A stretch of DNA of 64,000 bases from Arenimonas donghaensis DSM 18148 = HO3-R19. Its GTDB lineage: Bacteria > Pseudomonadota > Gammaproteobacteria > Xanthomonadales > Xanthomonadaceae. Position 1 is the stretch's first letter. Each line of letters starts with the position of its first letter. Shown one piece after another: positions 47,854 through 59,449 of this stretch. The notes under the pieces were generated by a model. That model had not been told where the DNA came from and searched no databases. It saw nothing but the letters and a program-made list of their open reading frames with translations. A program made the translations under genes and the position numbers. The stretch spans positions 24,656 through 88,655 of the forward strand of contig NZ_AVCJ01000005.1 of the NCBI RefSeq assembly GCF_000743535.1, written 5' to 3'.

Positions 47854-49215
47854 ATGCCGCAATCGACCCAAGCCACCCTGCTGGTCATCGACGACAACCC
47901 GTCGGTGGCCGCTGCGCTGGAAGTCCTGTTTTCGCTGCACGACTACCGGACGCTCTGCGCAAACTCCCCCGAAGAAGGCCTGGCGCTGCTGGCCTCGGAA
48001 ACCGTGGACCTGGTCATCCAGGACATGAACTTCAGCCAGGACACCACCTCGGGCGAGGAAGGCGAGGCGCTATTCAAGGCCATCCGCGAAGCGCATCCGG
48101 ACCTGCCGGTGATCCTGCTCACCGCCTGGACCCACCTCGAGGTCGCGGTGGACCTGGTCAAGGCCGGGGCCGCCGACTACCTGGCCAAACCCTGGGACGA
48201 CCGCAAGCTGCTGGCGACCATCGGCAACCTGATCGAACTGGGCCAGGCCAGCCGGGCGATGGCGGCGTGCGCGGCCCGCGACAGCAGGCAGCGGCGCCAG
48301 CTGGAAAAAGACCACGACCTGCGCGGCCTGGTCTGGGCGGACCCGGCGACCGAGCGCGTGCTCTGCCTGGCCACCCAGGTCGCACGCGCCGACGTCCCGG
48401 TGCTGGTGACCGGCCCGAACGGCTCGGGCAAGGAAAAGATCGCCGAAATCCTGCAGGCCAATTCTTCGGTGAGGGACGGCCCCTTCGTCACGCTCAACTG
48501 TGGCGCGCTGCCCTCCGAGCTGATCGAAGCCGAACTGTTCGGTGCCGACGCCGGGGCCTACACCGGCGCCGGCAAGGCCCGCGAAGGCAAATTCGAAGCG
48601 GCTGATGGCGGCACCCTGTTCCTGGACGAGATCGGCAACCTGCCGCCCGAAGGCCAGATGAAACTGCTGCGCGTGCTCGAGACCGGCAAGTTCACCCGCC
48701 TGGGCTCGAACCGCGAGAAGCAGGTGAAGGTGCGCGTGATCAGCGCCACCAACGCCGACCTGCCGGCGATGATCCGCGACGGGCGTTTCCGCGAAGATCT
48801 TTATTACCGCCTCAACGTCATCGAGATACGCATCCCGCCGCTGGCCGAGCGCCCGCGCGACATCCTGCCGCTGGCGCAGGCCTTCCTGGCCGCCGGCAAG
48901 TCGCTTTCCGACGGTGCCGTGCATGCGCTGCTGCGCCACGCCTGGCCGGGCCACGTGCGCGAACTCAAGAACGTGATGCAACGCGCCTGCCTGCTCAGTG
49001 CCGGGCCGGTGATCCAGGCCAGCGACCTGGGGCTGCCGGTGACGCCGGCGCCCGCGGCCAACGCCCAGGGCAACGACGCCGAACTCGACCGCGCCAGCAT
49101 CGAACAGGCACTGGCGCGCGCCGGCGGCGTGGTGGCCCAGGCCGCCAGCGAGCTGGGACTGAGCCGCCAGGCGCTGTATCGCCGCATGGAACGCCTGGGC
49201 ATCGCCCGGCCCTGA
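47854..49215 (+). CDS. sigma-54-dependent NtrC-family response regulator
   Basis: A 453-residue activator in three parts. The receiver domain has acidic pocket DD at 13-14, phospho-acceptor Asp57 (VIQDMNFSQ) and Lys112. The AAA+ domain has Walker A GPNGSGKE (187-194), the sigma-54 loop GAYTGA (234-239), Walker B GTLFLDEI and sensor regions. A Fis-type HTH lies at the C-terminus (VVAQAASELGLSRQALYRRM). The GAYTGA loop remodels RpoN polymerase, and a sigma-54 promoter lies at the head of its own operon. It is followed six bases later by its likely cognate kinase. Confidence 0.95.
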   Translation: MPQSTQATLLVIDDNPSVAAALEVLFSLHDYRTLCANSPEEGLALLASETVDLVIQDMNFSQDTTSGEEGEALFKAIREAHPDLPVILLTAWTHLEVAVDLVKAGAADYLAKPWDDRKLLATIGNLIELGQASRAMAACAARDSRQRRQLEKDHDLRGLVWADPATERVLCLATQVARADVPVLVTGPNGSGKEKIAEILQANSSVRDGPFVTLNCGALPSELIEAELFGADAGAYTGAGKAREGKFEAADGGTLFLDEIGNLPPEGQMKLLRVLETGKFTRLGSNREKQVKVRVISATNADLPAMIRDGRFREDLYYRLNVIEIRIPPLAERPRDILPLAQAFLAAGKSLSDGAVHALLRHAWPGHVRELKNVMQRACLLSAGPVIQASDLGLPVTPAPAANAQGNDAELDRASIEQALARAGGVVAQAASELGLSRQALYRRMERLGIARP

Positions 49216-49220
49216 CCCGC

Positions 49221-50537
49221 ATGCCCGCGCGCCGTTCGATCGCCGGCACCCTGGCCCTGCTTGGCGCCGGGGTGGCGGCCGTCTCGGTCGTGCTGGCGTT
49301 GCTGCTCGTGCGCGTCTTCGACAGCCTGCTGCTCGCCGGCCTGGTGGCGATCGGGGTCGGGCTGTTGCTCTCGATGTGGGTCATGCGCCGGGCGTCGCGA
49401 CCGGTGCGTTCATTGTTCCGTGCGCTGGCCGGCACGGCGCTGAGCTACCGCGACGGCGATTTCAGCTTCGGCCTGCGCTGGCCACACCACGATGAACTGG
49501 GCGACCTGGTCGCCGCCCACAACGAGCTGGGCGGCGTACTGCGCGAACAGCGCCTGGGCCTGGCGCAGCGCGAACTGCTGCTCGACACGATGGTGCAGAA
49601 CACACCGGTGGCGATGCTGCTGGTCGCCGACGGCGGCCACGTGGTCTACGCCAACCTGGCGGCGCGGCGCCTGCTCAACGAAGGCCGCAAGATCGAGGGC
49701 CTGGCCCTGGCCACCCTGGTGCAGGCCGCACCGCCGGCGTTGTCGGAAGCCCTGGACCGGACCGGCGACGGCCTGTTCTCGGTGGGCGACGGCGACGAGG
49801 AAGAGGTCTACCACCTGGCCCGCCGCGGGTTCCGGCTCAACGGCCGGCCCCACGAGCTGCTGCTGCTGCGCCAGCTCACCACCGAACTGCGCCGGCAGGA
49901 GGTGCAGACCTGGAAGAAGGTGATCCGGGTCATCAGCCACGAACTCAACAACTCACTCGCCCCGGTGGCCTCGCTGGCGCATTCGGGCGCCGAGCTGACG
50001 CGGCGTGGGCAGACCCAGAAGCTCGAATCGATCTTCGCCATGATCGAAGAGCGCGCCCGCCACCTGGAAGGTTTCATCCGCGGCTACGCGCGTTTCGCCA
50101 AGCTGCCTTCACCGCGGCTCGAGGCCACGCCCTGGACCGTGCTGGTGGACCGGCTGCGCAGCCAGATCACTTTCGCGGTCGACGGCGCGCTGCCGCCGGA
50201 GGCGGTTCGCGTGGACGTGCCGCAGATGGAGCAGGCGCTGCTGAACCTGCTCAAGAACGCCCATGAATCGGGCTCGGCACCGGAAGACGTGCAGCTGCGC
50301 GTGCGCCGTGGCAGTGGCCTGCTGCGTATCGAGGTGCTCGACCGCGGCACCGGCATGGGCGAAGCGGTGCTGGCCAATGCGCTGGTGCCCTTCTACTCGA
50401 CCAAACGCAGCGGCACCGGCCTGGGCCTGGCGCTGGCGCGCGAGATCGCCGAAGCCCACGGCGGCCGCATCGGCCTGGCCAACCGCGAAGGCGGCGGCCT
50501 GCAGGTCTCGCTGGTGCTGCCCGTCTCCGACGATTGA
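49221..50537 (+). CDS. NtrB-like sensor histidine kinase
   Basis: A 438-residue membrane kinase with two N-terminal helices (about residues 7-30 and 35-54) and almost no periplasmic loop, then a HAMP-like linker and a PAS-like domain (about 120-180, VQNTPVAMLLVADGGHVVYAN). The H-box is RVISHELNNSLAPV (His240). The ATPase domain has N-box NLLKNAHESG, G1 DRGTGMG and G2 GTGLGLALAREIAEAHGG. HELNN is typical of kinases that pair with NtrC-class regulators. Lack of a sizeable external domain suggests it senses a membrane or cytosolic cue. It is the last gene of the exporter operon. Confidence 0.93.
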   Translation: MPARRSIAGTLALLGAGVAAVSVVLALLLVRVFDSLLLAGLVAIGVGLLLSMWVMRRASRPVRSLFRALAGTALSYRDGDFSFGLRWPHHDELGDLVAAHNELGGVLREQRLGLAQRELLLDTMVQNTPVAMLLVADGGHVVYANLAARRLLNEGRKIEGLALATLVQAAPPALSEALDRTGDGLFSVGDGDEEEVYHLARRGFRLNGRPHELLLLRQLTTELRRQEVQTWKKVIRVISHELNNSLAPVASLAHSGAELTRRGQTQKLESIFAMIEERARHLEGFIRGYARFAKLPSPRLEATPWTVLVDRLRSQITFAVDGALPPEAVRVDVPQMEQALLNLLKNAHESGSAPEDVQLRVRRGSGLLRIEVLDRGTGMGEAVLANALVPFYSTKRSGTGLGLALAREIAEAHGGRIGLANREGGGLQVSLVLPVSDD

Positions 50538-50546
50538 TCCGTCTTC

Positions 50547-50625
50547 TGTAGGAGCGCCTTCAGGCGCGAATCTTTTGACTTTGCCTTTGGCAAAGAAGTG
50601 ATTCGCGCCTGAAGGCGCTCCTACA
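50547..50625. repeat. REP/BIME-like perfect 26-bp inverted repeat with GTAG ends
   Basis: The arms 50547-50572 and 50600-50625 are perfect reverse complements. Each carries GTAGGAGCGCCTTCAGGCGCGAA: a GTAG tetranucleotide followed by a small hairpin, the design of REP elements mobilised by RAYT transposases (SMAG-like in Stenotrophomonas). The 27-base spacer itself folds (CTTTGCC-TTT-GGCAAAG). It fills the gap between the convergent kinase and glmU genes and may also end transcription from both sides. Confidence 0.8.
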
Positions 50626-50631
50626 AAATCT

Positions 50632-51999
50632 TCAGCGCTTCTTGGGGCGTTGCCAGGCTTCGATGGTGGCCTGGCGGGAGCGGGCCACGGTGAGCTGCCC
50701 GGCCGGCGCGTTCCTGGTGAGCACCGTACCGGCGCCGATGGTCGCACCCTCGCCGACTTCGACCGGGGCCACCAGCGAACTGTTCGAGCCGATGAAGGCG
50801 CCGTCGCCGATGGTGGTGGTGGACTTGTTCACGCCGTCATAGTTGCAGGTGATGGTGCCGGCGCCGATGTTGACGCTGGCCCCGACCAGGGCGTCGCCCA
50901 GGTAGCTCAGGTGGTTGGCCTTGCTGCCATTGCCCAGGCTGGTCTTCTTGGTTTCGACGAAGTTGCCGATGTGCACGCCTTCGCCCAATTCGGTGCCCGG
51001 GCGCAGGCGTGCGAATGGCCCCAGGGTGCAGCCAGCCGCCGCGACCACGCCGTCGAGGTCGCAGTGCGCACTGACCACGCTGCCCGGACCCAGTTCGACG
51101 TTGCGCAGGCGACAGAACGGGCCGATGCGCACGCCGTCGCCCAGGACCACGCGGCCCTCGAGCACGACATCGACGTCGATTTCGACGTCGCTCCCGGCTT
51201 CGACGGTGCCGCGCTGGTCGAAGCGGGCCGGGTCGGCCAGGCGCACGCCGGCGCGCATCAGTGCTTCCGCGGCCCGGCGCTGGTAGGCGCGCTCGAGGCG
51301 GGCCAATTGCACGGGGTCGTTGGCGCCTTCGGCCTCGCCGGGAAGGCGGCAGTGGGTGTGCGCGGCGGAACGGCCGTCGGCGCGGGCCATCGCGAAGATG
51401 TCGGTAAGGTAGTACTCGCCCTGGGCGTTGTCGTTGCCCAGGCGCGCCAGCCAGCGGCGCAGGTCGGACGCCGGGGCGGCGACCACGCCGGTGTTGACCA
51501 GCTTGACGGCGCGCTGGCTCTCGTCGGCGTCCTTGTGCTCGACGATGGCCTGGACATCACCATTGCCGTCGAGCAGGACGCGGCCGTAGCCGGCGGGGTC
51601 GGCCAGGGTGTCGCACAGCACCGCGGCGCGGTCGCGGGCGGCCTCGAGCAGCGCCTGCAGGGTCTGCACGCTGATCAGGGGCACGTCGGCGTAGAGCACC
51701 AGCACGCGGGCGCTCTCCGGCACCCCGGGCATGGCCTGCTGGACGGCGTGGCCGGTGCCCAGCTGCCGGGCCTGTTCGGCCCAGTGCAGGTCGTTGTGGG
51801 TTTCGAAGGCGGCACGCACCTGGTCGCCGCCGTGGCCATAAACGATATGGATTCCCGCGGCGCCCAGGGCCCGCGCGGTATCGACCACGTGGGCCAGCAT
51901 CGGTCGGCCGGCGACGGGTTGGAGCACCTTGGGGGCGCGCGACTTCATGCGCTTGCCCTCGCCGGCGGCAAGGATGACTACGTGCAACGACTGGCTCAT
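50632..51999 (-). CDS. glmU: bifunctional UDP-N-acetylglucosamine pyrophosphorylase / glucosamine-1-P acetyltransferase GlmU
   Basis: GlmU acetylates glucosamine 1-phosphate and uridylates it to UDP-GlcNAc. The 455-residue protein has an N-terminal uridyltransferase ([14 protein letters not shown], the L(X)2GXGTXMXS-type loop, and [12 protein letters not shown]). The C-terminal part is a left-handed beta-helix acetyltransferase (hexapeptide repeats; [26 protein letters not shown]). Start [15 protein letters not shown] was chosen over a 29-codon-longer frame. It lies downstream of atpC on the same strand, separated by a strong stem-loop. Confidence 0.97.
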   Translation of the reverse strand: MSQSLHVVILAAGEGKRMKSRAPKVLQPVAGRPMLAHVVDTARALGAAGIHIVYGHGGDQVRAAFETHNDLHWAEQARQLGTGHAVQQAMPGVPESARVLVLYADVPLISVQTLQALLEAARDRAAVLCDTLADPAGYGRVLLDGNGDVQAIVEHKDADESQRAVKLVNTGVVAAPASDLRRWLARLGNDNAQGEYYLTDIFAMARADGRSAAHTHCRLPGEAEGANDPVQLARLERAYQRRAAEALMRAGVRLADPARFDQRGTVEAGSDVEIDVDVVLEGRVVLGDGVRIGPFCRLRNVELGPGSVVSAHCDLDGVVAAAGCTLGPFARLRPGTELGEGVHIGNFVETKKTSLGNGSKANHLSYLGDALVGASVNIGAGTITCNYDGVNKSTTTIGDGAFIGSNSSLVAPVEVGEGATIGAGTVLTRNAPAGQLTVARSRQATIEAWQRPKKR

Positions 52000-52069
52000 G
52001 GGATCCTCCGTGGACCTAGTATCGGCCCCGACCGGGCAGGCCGCCAACCCAGGTTCGCCGGGCCCTGGA

Positions 52070-52104
52070 AACGACAACGCCGGCACGAGGCCGGCGCGGT
52101 CGTT
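52070..52104 (-). terminator. strong stem-loop between atpC and glmU
   Basis: Read on the minus strand, AACGACCGCGCCGGC pairs with GCCGGCGTTGTCGTT around a 5-base loop CTCGT, with only a small internal mismatch. The hairpin lies 24 bases after the atpC stop. The run after it is TTCC rather than a long T tract, so it may be a terminator or an mRNA 3'-end stabiliser for the atp transcript. Confidence 0.55.
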
Positions 52105-52127
52105 GCACAGGGCCCGCAGGCCGCCGA

Positions 52128-52550
52128 TTAGTGCTTGAGGTTCTTGCGCAGGCGCTCGAGCGCCTGCAGCTGGGCCATTGCCTCGGCCAGCTTGGTCTGG
52201 GCCTCGGCCAGGTCCATGGCGTCGCTGCGGTTGGCCAGCATGCGCTCGGCCTCGTCCTTGGCGGCCTTGGCCTGGGCCTCGTCGAGGTCGGCGGCGCGGA
52301 TGGCGGTATCGGTCAGGATGGTCACCACCTGCGGCTGCACCTCGAGGATGCCGCCGGAGACATAGAAGAACTGCTCGCCACCGTCGGCCAGGGTCACGCG
52401 GACCTGGCCGGGCTTGAGGCGGGTGATCAGCGGCGCATGGCGCGGCGCGATGCCCAGCTCACCCATCTCGCCGGTGGCCACGACCATCTGCACCTCGCCC
52501 TGGAAGATTTCTTCCTCGGCGCTGACGATGTCGCAACGGATGGTGCTCAT
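52128..52550 (-). CDS. atpC: F1Fo ATP synthase epsilon subunit
   Basis: The 140-residue epsilon subunit of the F1 stalk couples rotation to the beta hexamer and can inhibit ATP hydrolysis. It has the N-terminal beta sandwich ([45 protein letters not shown]) and the two-helix C-terminal hairpin rich in A, E and K. MSTIRCD was chosen as start, preceded by GGGGAG; a frame two codons longer begins at TTG. It is the last gene of the atp operon, 12 bases after atpD. Confidence 0.96.
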   Translation of the reverse strand: MSTIRCDIVSAEEEIFQGEVQMVVATGEMGELGIAPRHAPLITRLKPGQVRVTLADGGEQFFYVSGGILEVQPQVVTILTDTAIRAADLDEAQAKAAKDEAERMLANRSDAMDLAEAQTKLAEAMAQLQALERLRKNLKH

Positions 52551-52562
52551 CAGCAACTCCCC

Positions 52563-54065
<1,503 letters not shown>

Positions 54066-54929
54066 TTAAACGGCTGCGGCGCCGCCGACGATTTCGGAAA
54101 TTTCCTGGGTGATCGCGGCCTGGCGCGCCTTGTTGTAGACGAGCTGCAGGTCGCCGATCAGCTTGTTGGCGTTGTCGGAGGCCGACTTCATGGCCACCAT
54201 GCGCGCCGCGTGTTCGGAAGCAAGGTTTTCCAGCACCGCCTGGTAGACCAGCGACTCGACGTAGCGGGTGAGCACGTCGTTGAGCACCGCCTCGGCGTCC
54301 GGCTCGTACAGGTAGTCCCAGTCATGCCGGGACTCGAGCGATTCGGACGGCGGCAGCGGCAGCAGCTGGTCCTGGCGCGGCTTCTGCGCCATCGTGTTGA
54401 TGAAGTCGTTGTAGCTCAGGAAAACGCGATCGAGCTTGCCTTCGGTGTAGCCGTCGAGCATCACCTTGATGACGCCGACCAGCTTGGCCAGCTCCGGCTT
54501 CTCGCCCAGGTGGGTGACCGAACCGAGCAGGTTCACCTTCAGGCGGCGGAAGAACACCGTGGCCTTCTGGCCGATGCAGACGACGTCGATCTCGACGCCC
54601 TTCTCCTGCCACTGGCGCATGTCGGCCAGGATGCGGCGGAACATCTGCGAGTTCAGGCCGCCGCACAGGCCGCGGTCGGTGGAGACGATCACGTAACCGA
54701 CGCGCTTGACGTCCTGGCGATCGACCAGGAACGGATGCTGGTATTCGGTGTTGGCCTTGGCGATGTGGCCGATCACCTGGCGCATCAGGCGCGCGTAGGG
54801 ACGCGACTGCTTCATGCGGTCCTGCGCCTTGCGGATCTTCGACGCCGAGACCATCTCGAGCGCGCGCGTCACCTTGCGGGTGTTCTGCACGCTCTTGATC
54901 TTGGTCTTGATTTCCCTGCCGCCTGCCAT
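54066..54929 (-). CDS. atpG: F1Fo ATP synthase gamma subunit
   Basis: The 287-residue central shaft of F1 has the N-terminal coiled-coil helix ([27 protein letters not shown]), the Rossmann-like middle ([14 protein letters not shown]) and the C-terminal helix with [11 protein letters not shown] and [21 protein letters not shown] good AAGGA ribosome-binding site precedes the ATG. It is flanked on both sides by REP elements (54000-54053 and 54947-54996). Confidence 0.98.
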   Translation of the reverse strand: MAGGREIKTKIKSVQNTRKVTRALEMVSASKIRKAQDRMKQSRPYARLMRQVIGHIAKANTEYQHPFLVDRQDVKRVGYVIVSTDRGLCGGLNSQMFRRILADMRQWQEKGVEIDVVCIGQKATVFFRRLKVNLLGSVTHLGEKPELAKLVGVIKVMLDGYTEGKLDRVFLSYNDFINTMAQKPRQDQLLPLPPSESLESRHDWDYLYEPDAEAVLNDVLTRYVESLVYQAVLENLASEHAARMVAMKSASDNANKLIGDLQLVYNKARQAAITQEISEIVGGAAAV

Positions 54930-54946
54930 GTTTCTTCCTTTCTACC

Positions 54947-54996
54947 GTGGGAGGGACTTCAGTCCCGAAACGCTTCGGGACTGAAGTCCCTCCCAC
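54947..54996. repeat. REP pair, perfect 23-bp inverted repeat between atpA and atpG
   Basis: The arms 54947-54969 (GTGGGAGGGACTTCAGTCCC then GAA) and 54974-54996 are perfect reverse complements around a 4-base loop ACGC. Each arm is a REP with a GTGG end and a GGGACT/AGTCCC hairpin. It sits in the 83-base gap between atpA and atpG, just upstream of the atpG ribosome-binding site. Confidence 0.8.
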
Positions 54997-55012
54997 ATGG
55001 GGTTGTCAGCGC

Positions 55013-56557
55013 TTACCAGCTGCCGGTGGCCTTGAACTCGGAGATCAGCGTCTTGAACTGCGCCTCGATGTCCTTGTCCCAGGCGCCGGTCTCGACGATC
55101 TTCTTCTCGAGCTCGCCCTGGGTGTTGGTCATGTGCGCGTGCAGGCCTTCTTCGAACGCCAGCACCTTGTTCAGCGGCACGTCGTCGAGGTAACCCTCGT
55201 TGACGGCGTAGATCGACAGGGCCATCTGGGCGATCGACATCGGCGCGTACTGCTTCTGCTTCATCAGCTCGGTGACGCGCTGGCCGCGCTCGAGCTGCTT
55301 GCGGGTGGCTTCGTCGAGGTCCGAGGCGAACTGGGCGAACGCCGCCAGCTCGCGGTACTGGGCCAGCGAGATGCGGATGCCGCCCGAGAGCTTCTTCATG
55401 ATCGTGGTCTGGGCCGCACCACCGACGCGCGACACCGAGATACCGGCGTTCACGGCCGGGCGGATGCCGGCGTTGAACAGGTCGGTTTCCAGGAAGATCT
55501 GGCCGTCGGTGATCGAGATCACGTTGGTCGGCACGAAGGCCGAGACGTCACCGGCCTGGGTTTCGATGATCGGCAGCGCGGTCAGCGAGCCGGTCTTGCC
55601 CTTGACGGCGCCGTTGGTGAACTGCTCCACGTACTCCTCGTTCACGCGGGCAGCGCGCTCGAGCAGGCGGGAGTGGAGGTAGAACACGTCGCCCGGGTAG
55701 GCTTCGCGGCCCGGCGGGCGGCGCAGCAGCAGGGAGATCTGGCGGTAGGCCACGGCCTGCTTGGACAGGTCGTCGTACACGATCAGGGCGTCTTCGCCGC
55801 GGTCGCGGAAGTACTCGCCCATCGTGCAGCCCGAGTAGGCCGAGATGTACTGCATGGCGGCCGATTCGGACGCGGTGGCGGCAACGACGATGGTGTGCGC
55901 CAGGGCGCCGTTTTCTTCCAGGCGGCGCACGATGTTGGCGATCGTCGAGGCCTTCTGGCCGATGGCGACGTACACGCACTTGATGCCCGTGCCCTTCTGG
56001 TTGATCACGGCGTCGATGGCCAGGGCGGTCTTGCCGGTCTGGCGGTCGCCGATGACCAGCTCGCGCTGGCCGCGGCCGATCGGGATCATGGAGTCGACCG
56101 ACTTGTAGCCGGTCTGCACCGGCTGCGACACTGACTTGCGGGCGATGACGCCCGGCGCGACCTTCTCCACCGGCGCGGTCTGCGAAGTGGCGATGGGGCC
56201 CTTGCCGTCGATCGGCTCGCCCAGGGCGTTGACGACGCGGCCCAGCAGTTCGGGGCCGACCGGCACTTCGAGGATGCGGCCGGTGGTCTTGGCGACGTCG
56301 CCTTCGCGCAGGTGCTCGTAGTCACCCAGGACGACGGCGCCGACCGAGTCGCGCTCGAGGTTCAGGGCCAGCGCGTAGGTGCTGTTGGGCAGCTCGATCA
56401 TTTCACCCTGCATGGCGTCGGCCAGGCCGTGGATGCGCACGATGCCGTCGGACACCGAGGTGACGGTGCCTTCGTTGCGGGCTTCGGCGGTCAGCTTGAC
56501 CTTCTCGATGCGGGACTTGATCAGTTCGCTGATTTCGGACGGGTTGAGCGTCTGCAT
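55013..56557 (-). CDS. atpA: F1Fo ATP synthase alpha subunit
   Basis: The 514-residue non-catalytic nucleotide-binding F1 subunit has P-loop [13 protein letters not shown], the arginine-finger region [31 protein letters not shown] and the N-terminal [13 protein letters not shown]. Start MQTLNPSEI was chosen over a longer upstream frame that runs into the atpH-atpA gap. It lies between atpH (58-base gap) and a REP pair on the atpG side. Confidence 0.98.
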   Translation of the reverse strand: MQTLNPSEISELIKSRIEKVKLTAEARNEGTVTSVSDGIVRIHGLADAMQGEMIELPNSTYALALNLERDSVGAVVLGDYEHLREGDVAKTTGRILEVPVGPELLGRVVNALGEPIDGKGPIATSQTAPVEKVAPGVIARKSVSQPVQTGYKSVDSMIPIGRGQRELVIGDRQTGKTALAIDAVINQKGTGIKCVYVAIGQKASTIANIVRRLEENGALAHTIVVAATASESAAMQYISAYSGCTMGEYFRDRGEDALIVYDDLSKQAVAYRQISLLLRRPPGREAYPGDVFYLHSRLLERAARVNEEYVEQFTNGAVKGKTGSLTALPIIETQAGDVSAFVPTNVISITDGQIFLETDLFNAGIRPAVNAGISVSRVGGAAQTTIMKKLSGGIRISLAQYRELAAFAQFASDLDEATRKQLERGQRVTELMKQKQYAPMSIAQMALSIYAVNEGYLDDVPLNKVLAFEEGLHAHMTNTQGELEKKIVETGAWDKDIEAQFKTLISEFKATGSW

Positions 56558-56615
56558 GGGGGTATCCCTGGGTCGTCCGGCCGGGGCCGGCACTTGGTTC
56601 AAAGGAAAATCGTGT

Positions 56616-57146
56616 TCAGTTCGCCAGCGCCGCGCCGAGGCGCGCCAGCTTGGTGCGGAGCGAGCCGTCGATCACGACGTCGCCGGTGTCGATGACCGCG
56701 CCGCCGATGAGCCCGGCGTCCACCGCCGTCGACAGTTCGACGTCCTGGCCGAAGCGCTTGCGCAGCGAGGCGCGCAGCTTCTCCAGTTCGGACTCGTCCA
56801 GCGGCTGGGCGGAGGTGACGGTGGCCTTGACCACGCGCTCGGCCTCGGCGCGCAGCTGGTCGAAAAGGCCCGCGATTTCCGGCAGCAGGGGCAGGCGGCG
56901 GTTGTCCGCCAGCACGACCAGGAACTGGCGGAAGTTCGGGTCGCTGTCGCCCGGAGGCAGCAGCAGTTCGACCAGGTCGCCGGCCTTGGCCAGCGGATGG
57001 CCCAGGGCCGCATTGGCCTCGGGCACGCTGGCGGCCTGCGCGGCGAAGCCGAGCAGGGCCGACCACTGGGGCAGCCGGCCAGCGTCCTTGGCCAGCGAAA
57101 AAGCAGCGCGGGCGTAGGGGCGGGCGAGGGTGAGGGCTTGGCTCAT
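56616..57146 (-). CDS. atpH: F1Fo ATP synthase delta subunit
   Basis: The 176-residue OSCP/delta subunit forms the peripheral stalk cap that holds F1 still. It has the N-terminal helical bundle ([20 protein letters not shown]) and the conserved C-terminal [22 protein letters not shown]. It is located between atpF (14-base gap) and atpA in the standard operon order. Confidence 0.96.
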   Translation of the reverse strand: MSQALTLARPYARAAFSLAKDAGRLPQWSALLGFAAQAASVPEANAALGHPLAKAGDLVELLLPPGDSDPNFRQFLVVLADNRRLPLLPEIAGLFDQLRAEAERVVKATVTSAQPLDESELEKLRASLRKRFGQDVELSTAVDAGLIGGAVIDTGDVVIDGSLRTKLARLGAALAN

Positions 57147-57160
57147 GACGGGTTGGGACC

Positions 57161-57631
57161 TCAGATCTCGGCGGCGAGCTCGTCCAGCAGCGCCTTGTGG
57201 GCGTTGCCGTCGATCTCCTTGCGGATCAGCTTCTCGGCACCGGCGACCGCGAGCGCGGACACCTGGCGGCGCAGGTCTTCCTTGGCACGGTTGGCGGCCG
57301 AGTCGATTTCCGACAGGGCCAGCGCCTTCTGGCGACCGGCTTCGGCGATGGCCTCGACCTTGGCGGCATCGATGATCTGGTTCGCGCGGGCGTGGGCCTG
57401 CTCGATGACCTCGTTGGCCTTGGCACGGGCTTCACGCAGGGCTTCGGCGACCTTTTCTTCGGCCTGGGCCAGGTCCTTCTTGCTGCGGTCGGCCGCGGCC
57501 AGGCCTTCGGCGATCTTCTGCTGGCGCTCTTCGATGGCGCCCATCATCGGCGGCCAGACGAACTTGTACGAGAACCAGATCAGGATCGCGAACGCGAGGG
57601 CCTGTCCGATGAAGGTGGCGTTGATATCCAT
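57161..57631 (-). CDS. atpF: F1Fo ATP synthase subunit b
   Basis: The 156-residue peripheral-stalk subunit has one N-terminal membrane helix (about residues 4-26, [22 protein letters not shown]). A long charged coiled coil follows (residues about 30-140, rich in A, E, K and R), ending in the delta-binding segment. Start [10 protein letters not shown] is the family-typical N-terminus; a nine-codon-longer frame was rejected. Confidence 0.97.
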   Translation of the reverse strand: MDINATFIGQALAFAILIWFSYKFVWPPMMGAIEERQQKIAEGLAAADRSKKDLAQAEEKVAEALREARAKANEVIEQAHARANQIIDAAKVEAIAEAGRQKALALSEIDSAANRAKEDLRRQVSALAVAGAEKLIRKEIDGNAHKALLDELAAEI

Positions 57632-57707
57632 TGCGATTACTCCGCGATGACGGGGCAAGGGACGCCGGGGCGCAGGGCCCGCGGCGTCTCCAAGGCGAGC
57701 GCGCTTA

Positions 57708-57995
<288 letters not shown>

Positions 57996-58048
57996 TTACA
58001 AGTTCGGTTAGGGGTTGGACGAAAACAAAAACAATCGGTGGTGCGTGA

Positions 58049-59302
<1,254 letters not shown>

Positions 59303-59328
59303 TCAGTAGCGTTCCCTGAAGCCGCAAA

Positions 59329-59358
59329 AGTATAGCAGCCGCCGTCCCGGGGGGACAA
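59329..59358 (-). promoter_or_regulatory. sigma-70 promoter of the atp operon
   Basis: On the minus strand, TTGTCC (59353-59358, 4 of 6) and TATACT (59329-59334, 5 of 6) are 18 bases apart, in the gap between the metalloprotease gene and atpI. Transcription would start near 59322, about 27 bases before the TTG chosen for atpI. Confidence 0.6.
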
Positions 59359-59449
59359 GCCGCAAAAGGCCCGTTTTCACCCTGCGCGGGACCTTTCCCC
59401 GGGGTCCCGCCGGCCGTCCGGGTCGCCGTCGGGGCGGCCCGGGATGCCT

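Noticed and set aside
50547..50625. CRISPR repeat or insertion-sequence ends
   Set aside because: There is only one inverted pair with no direct repeats, spacers or transposase; the GTAG-hairpin design fits REP elements.
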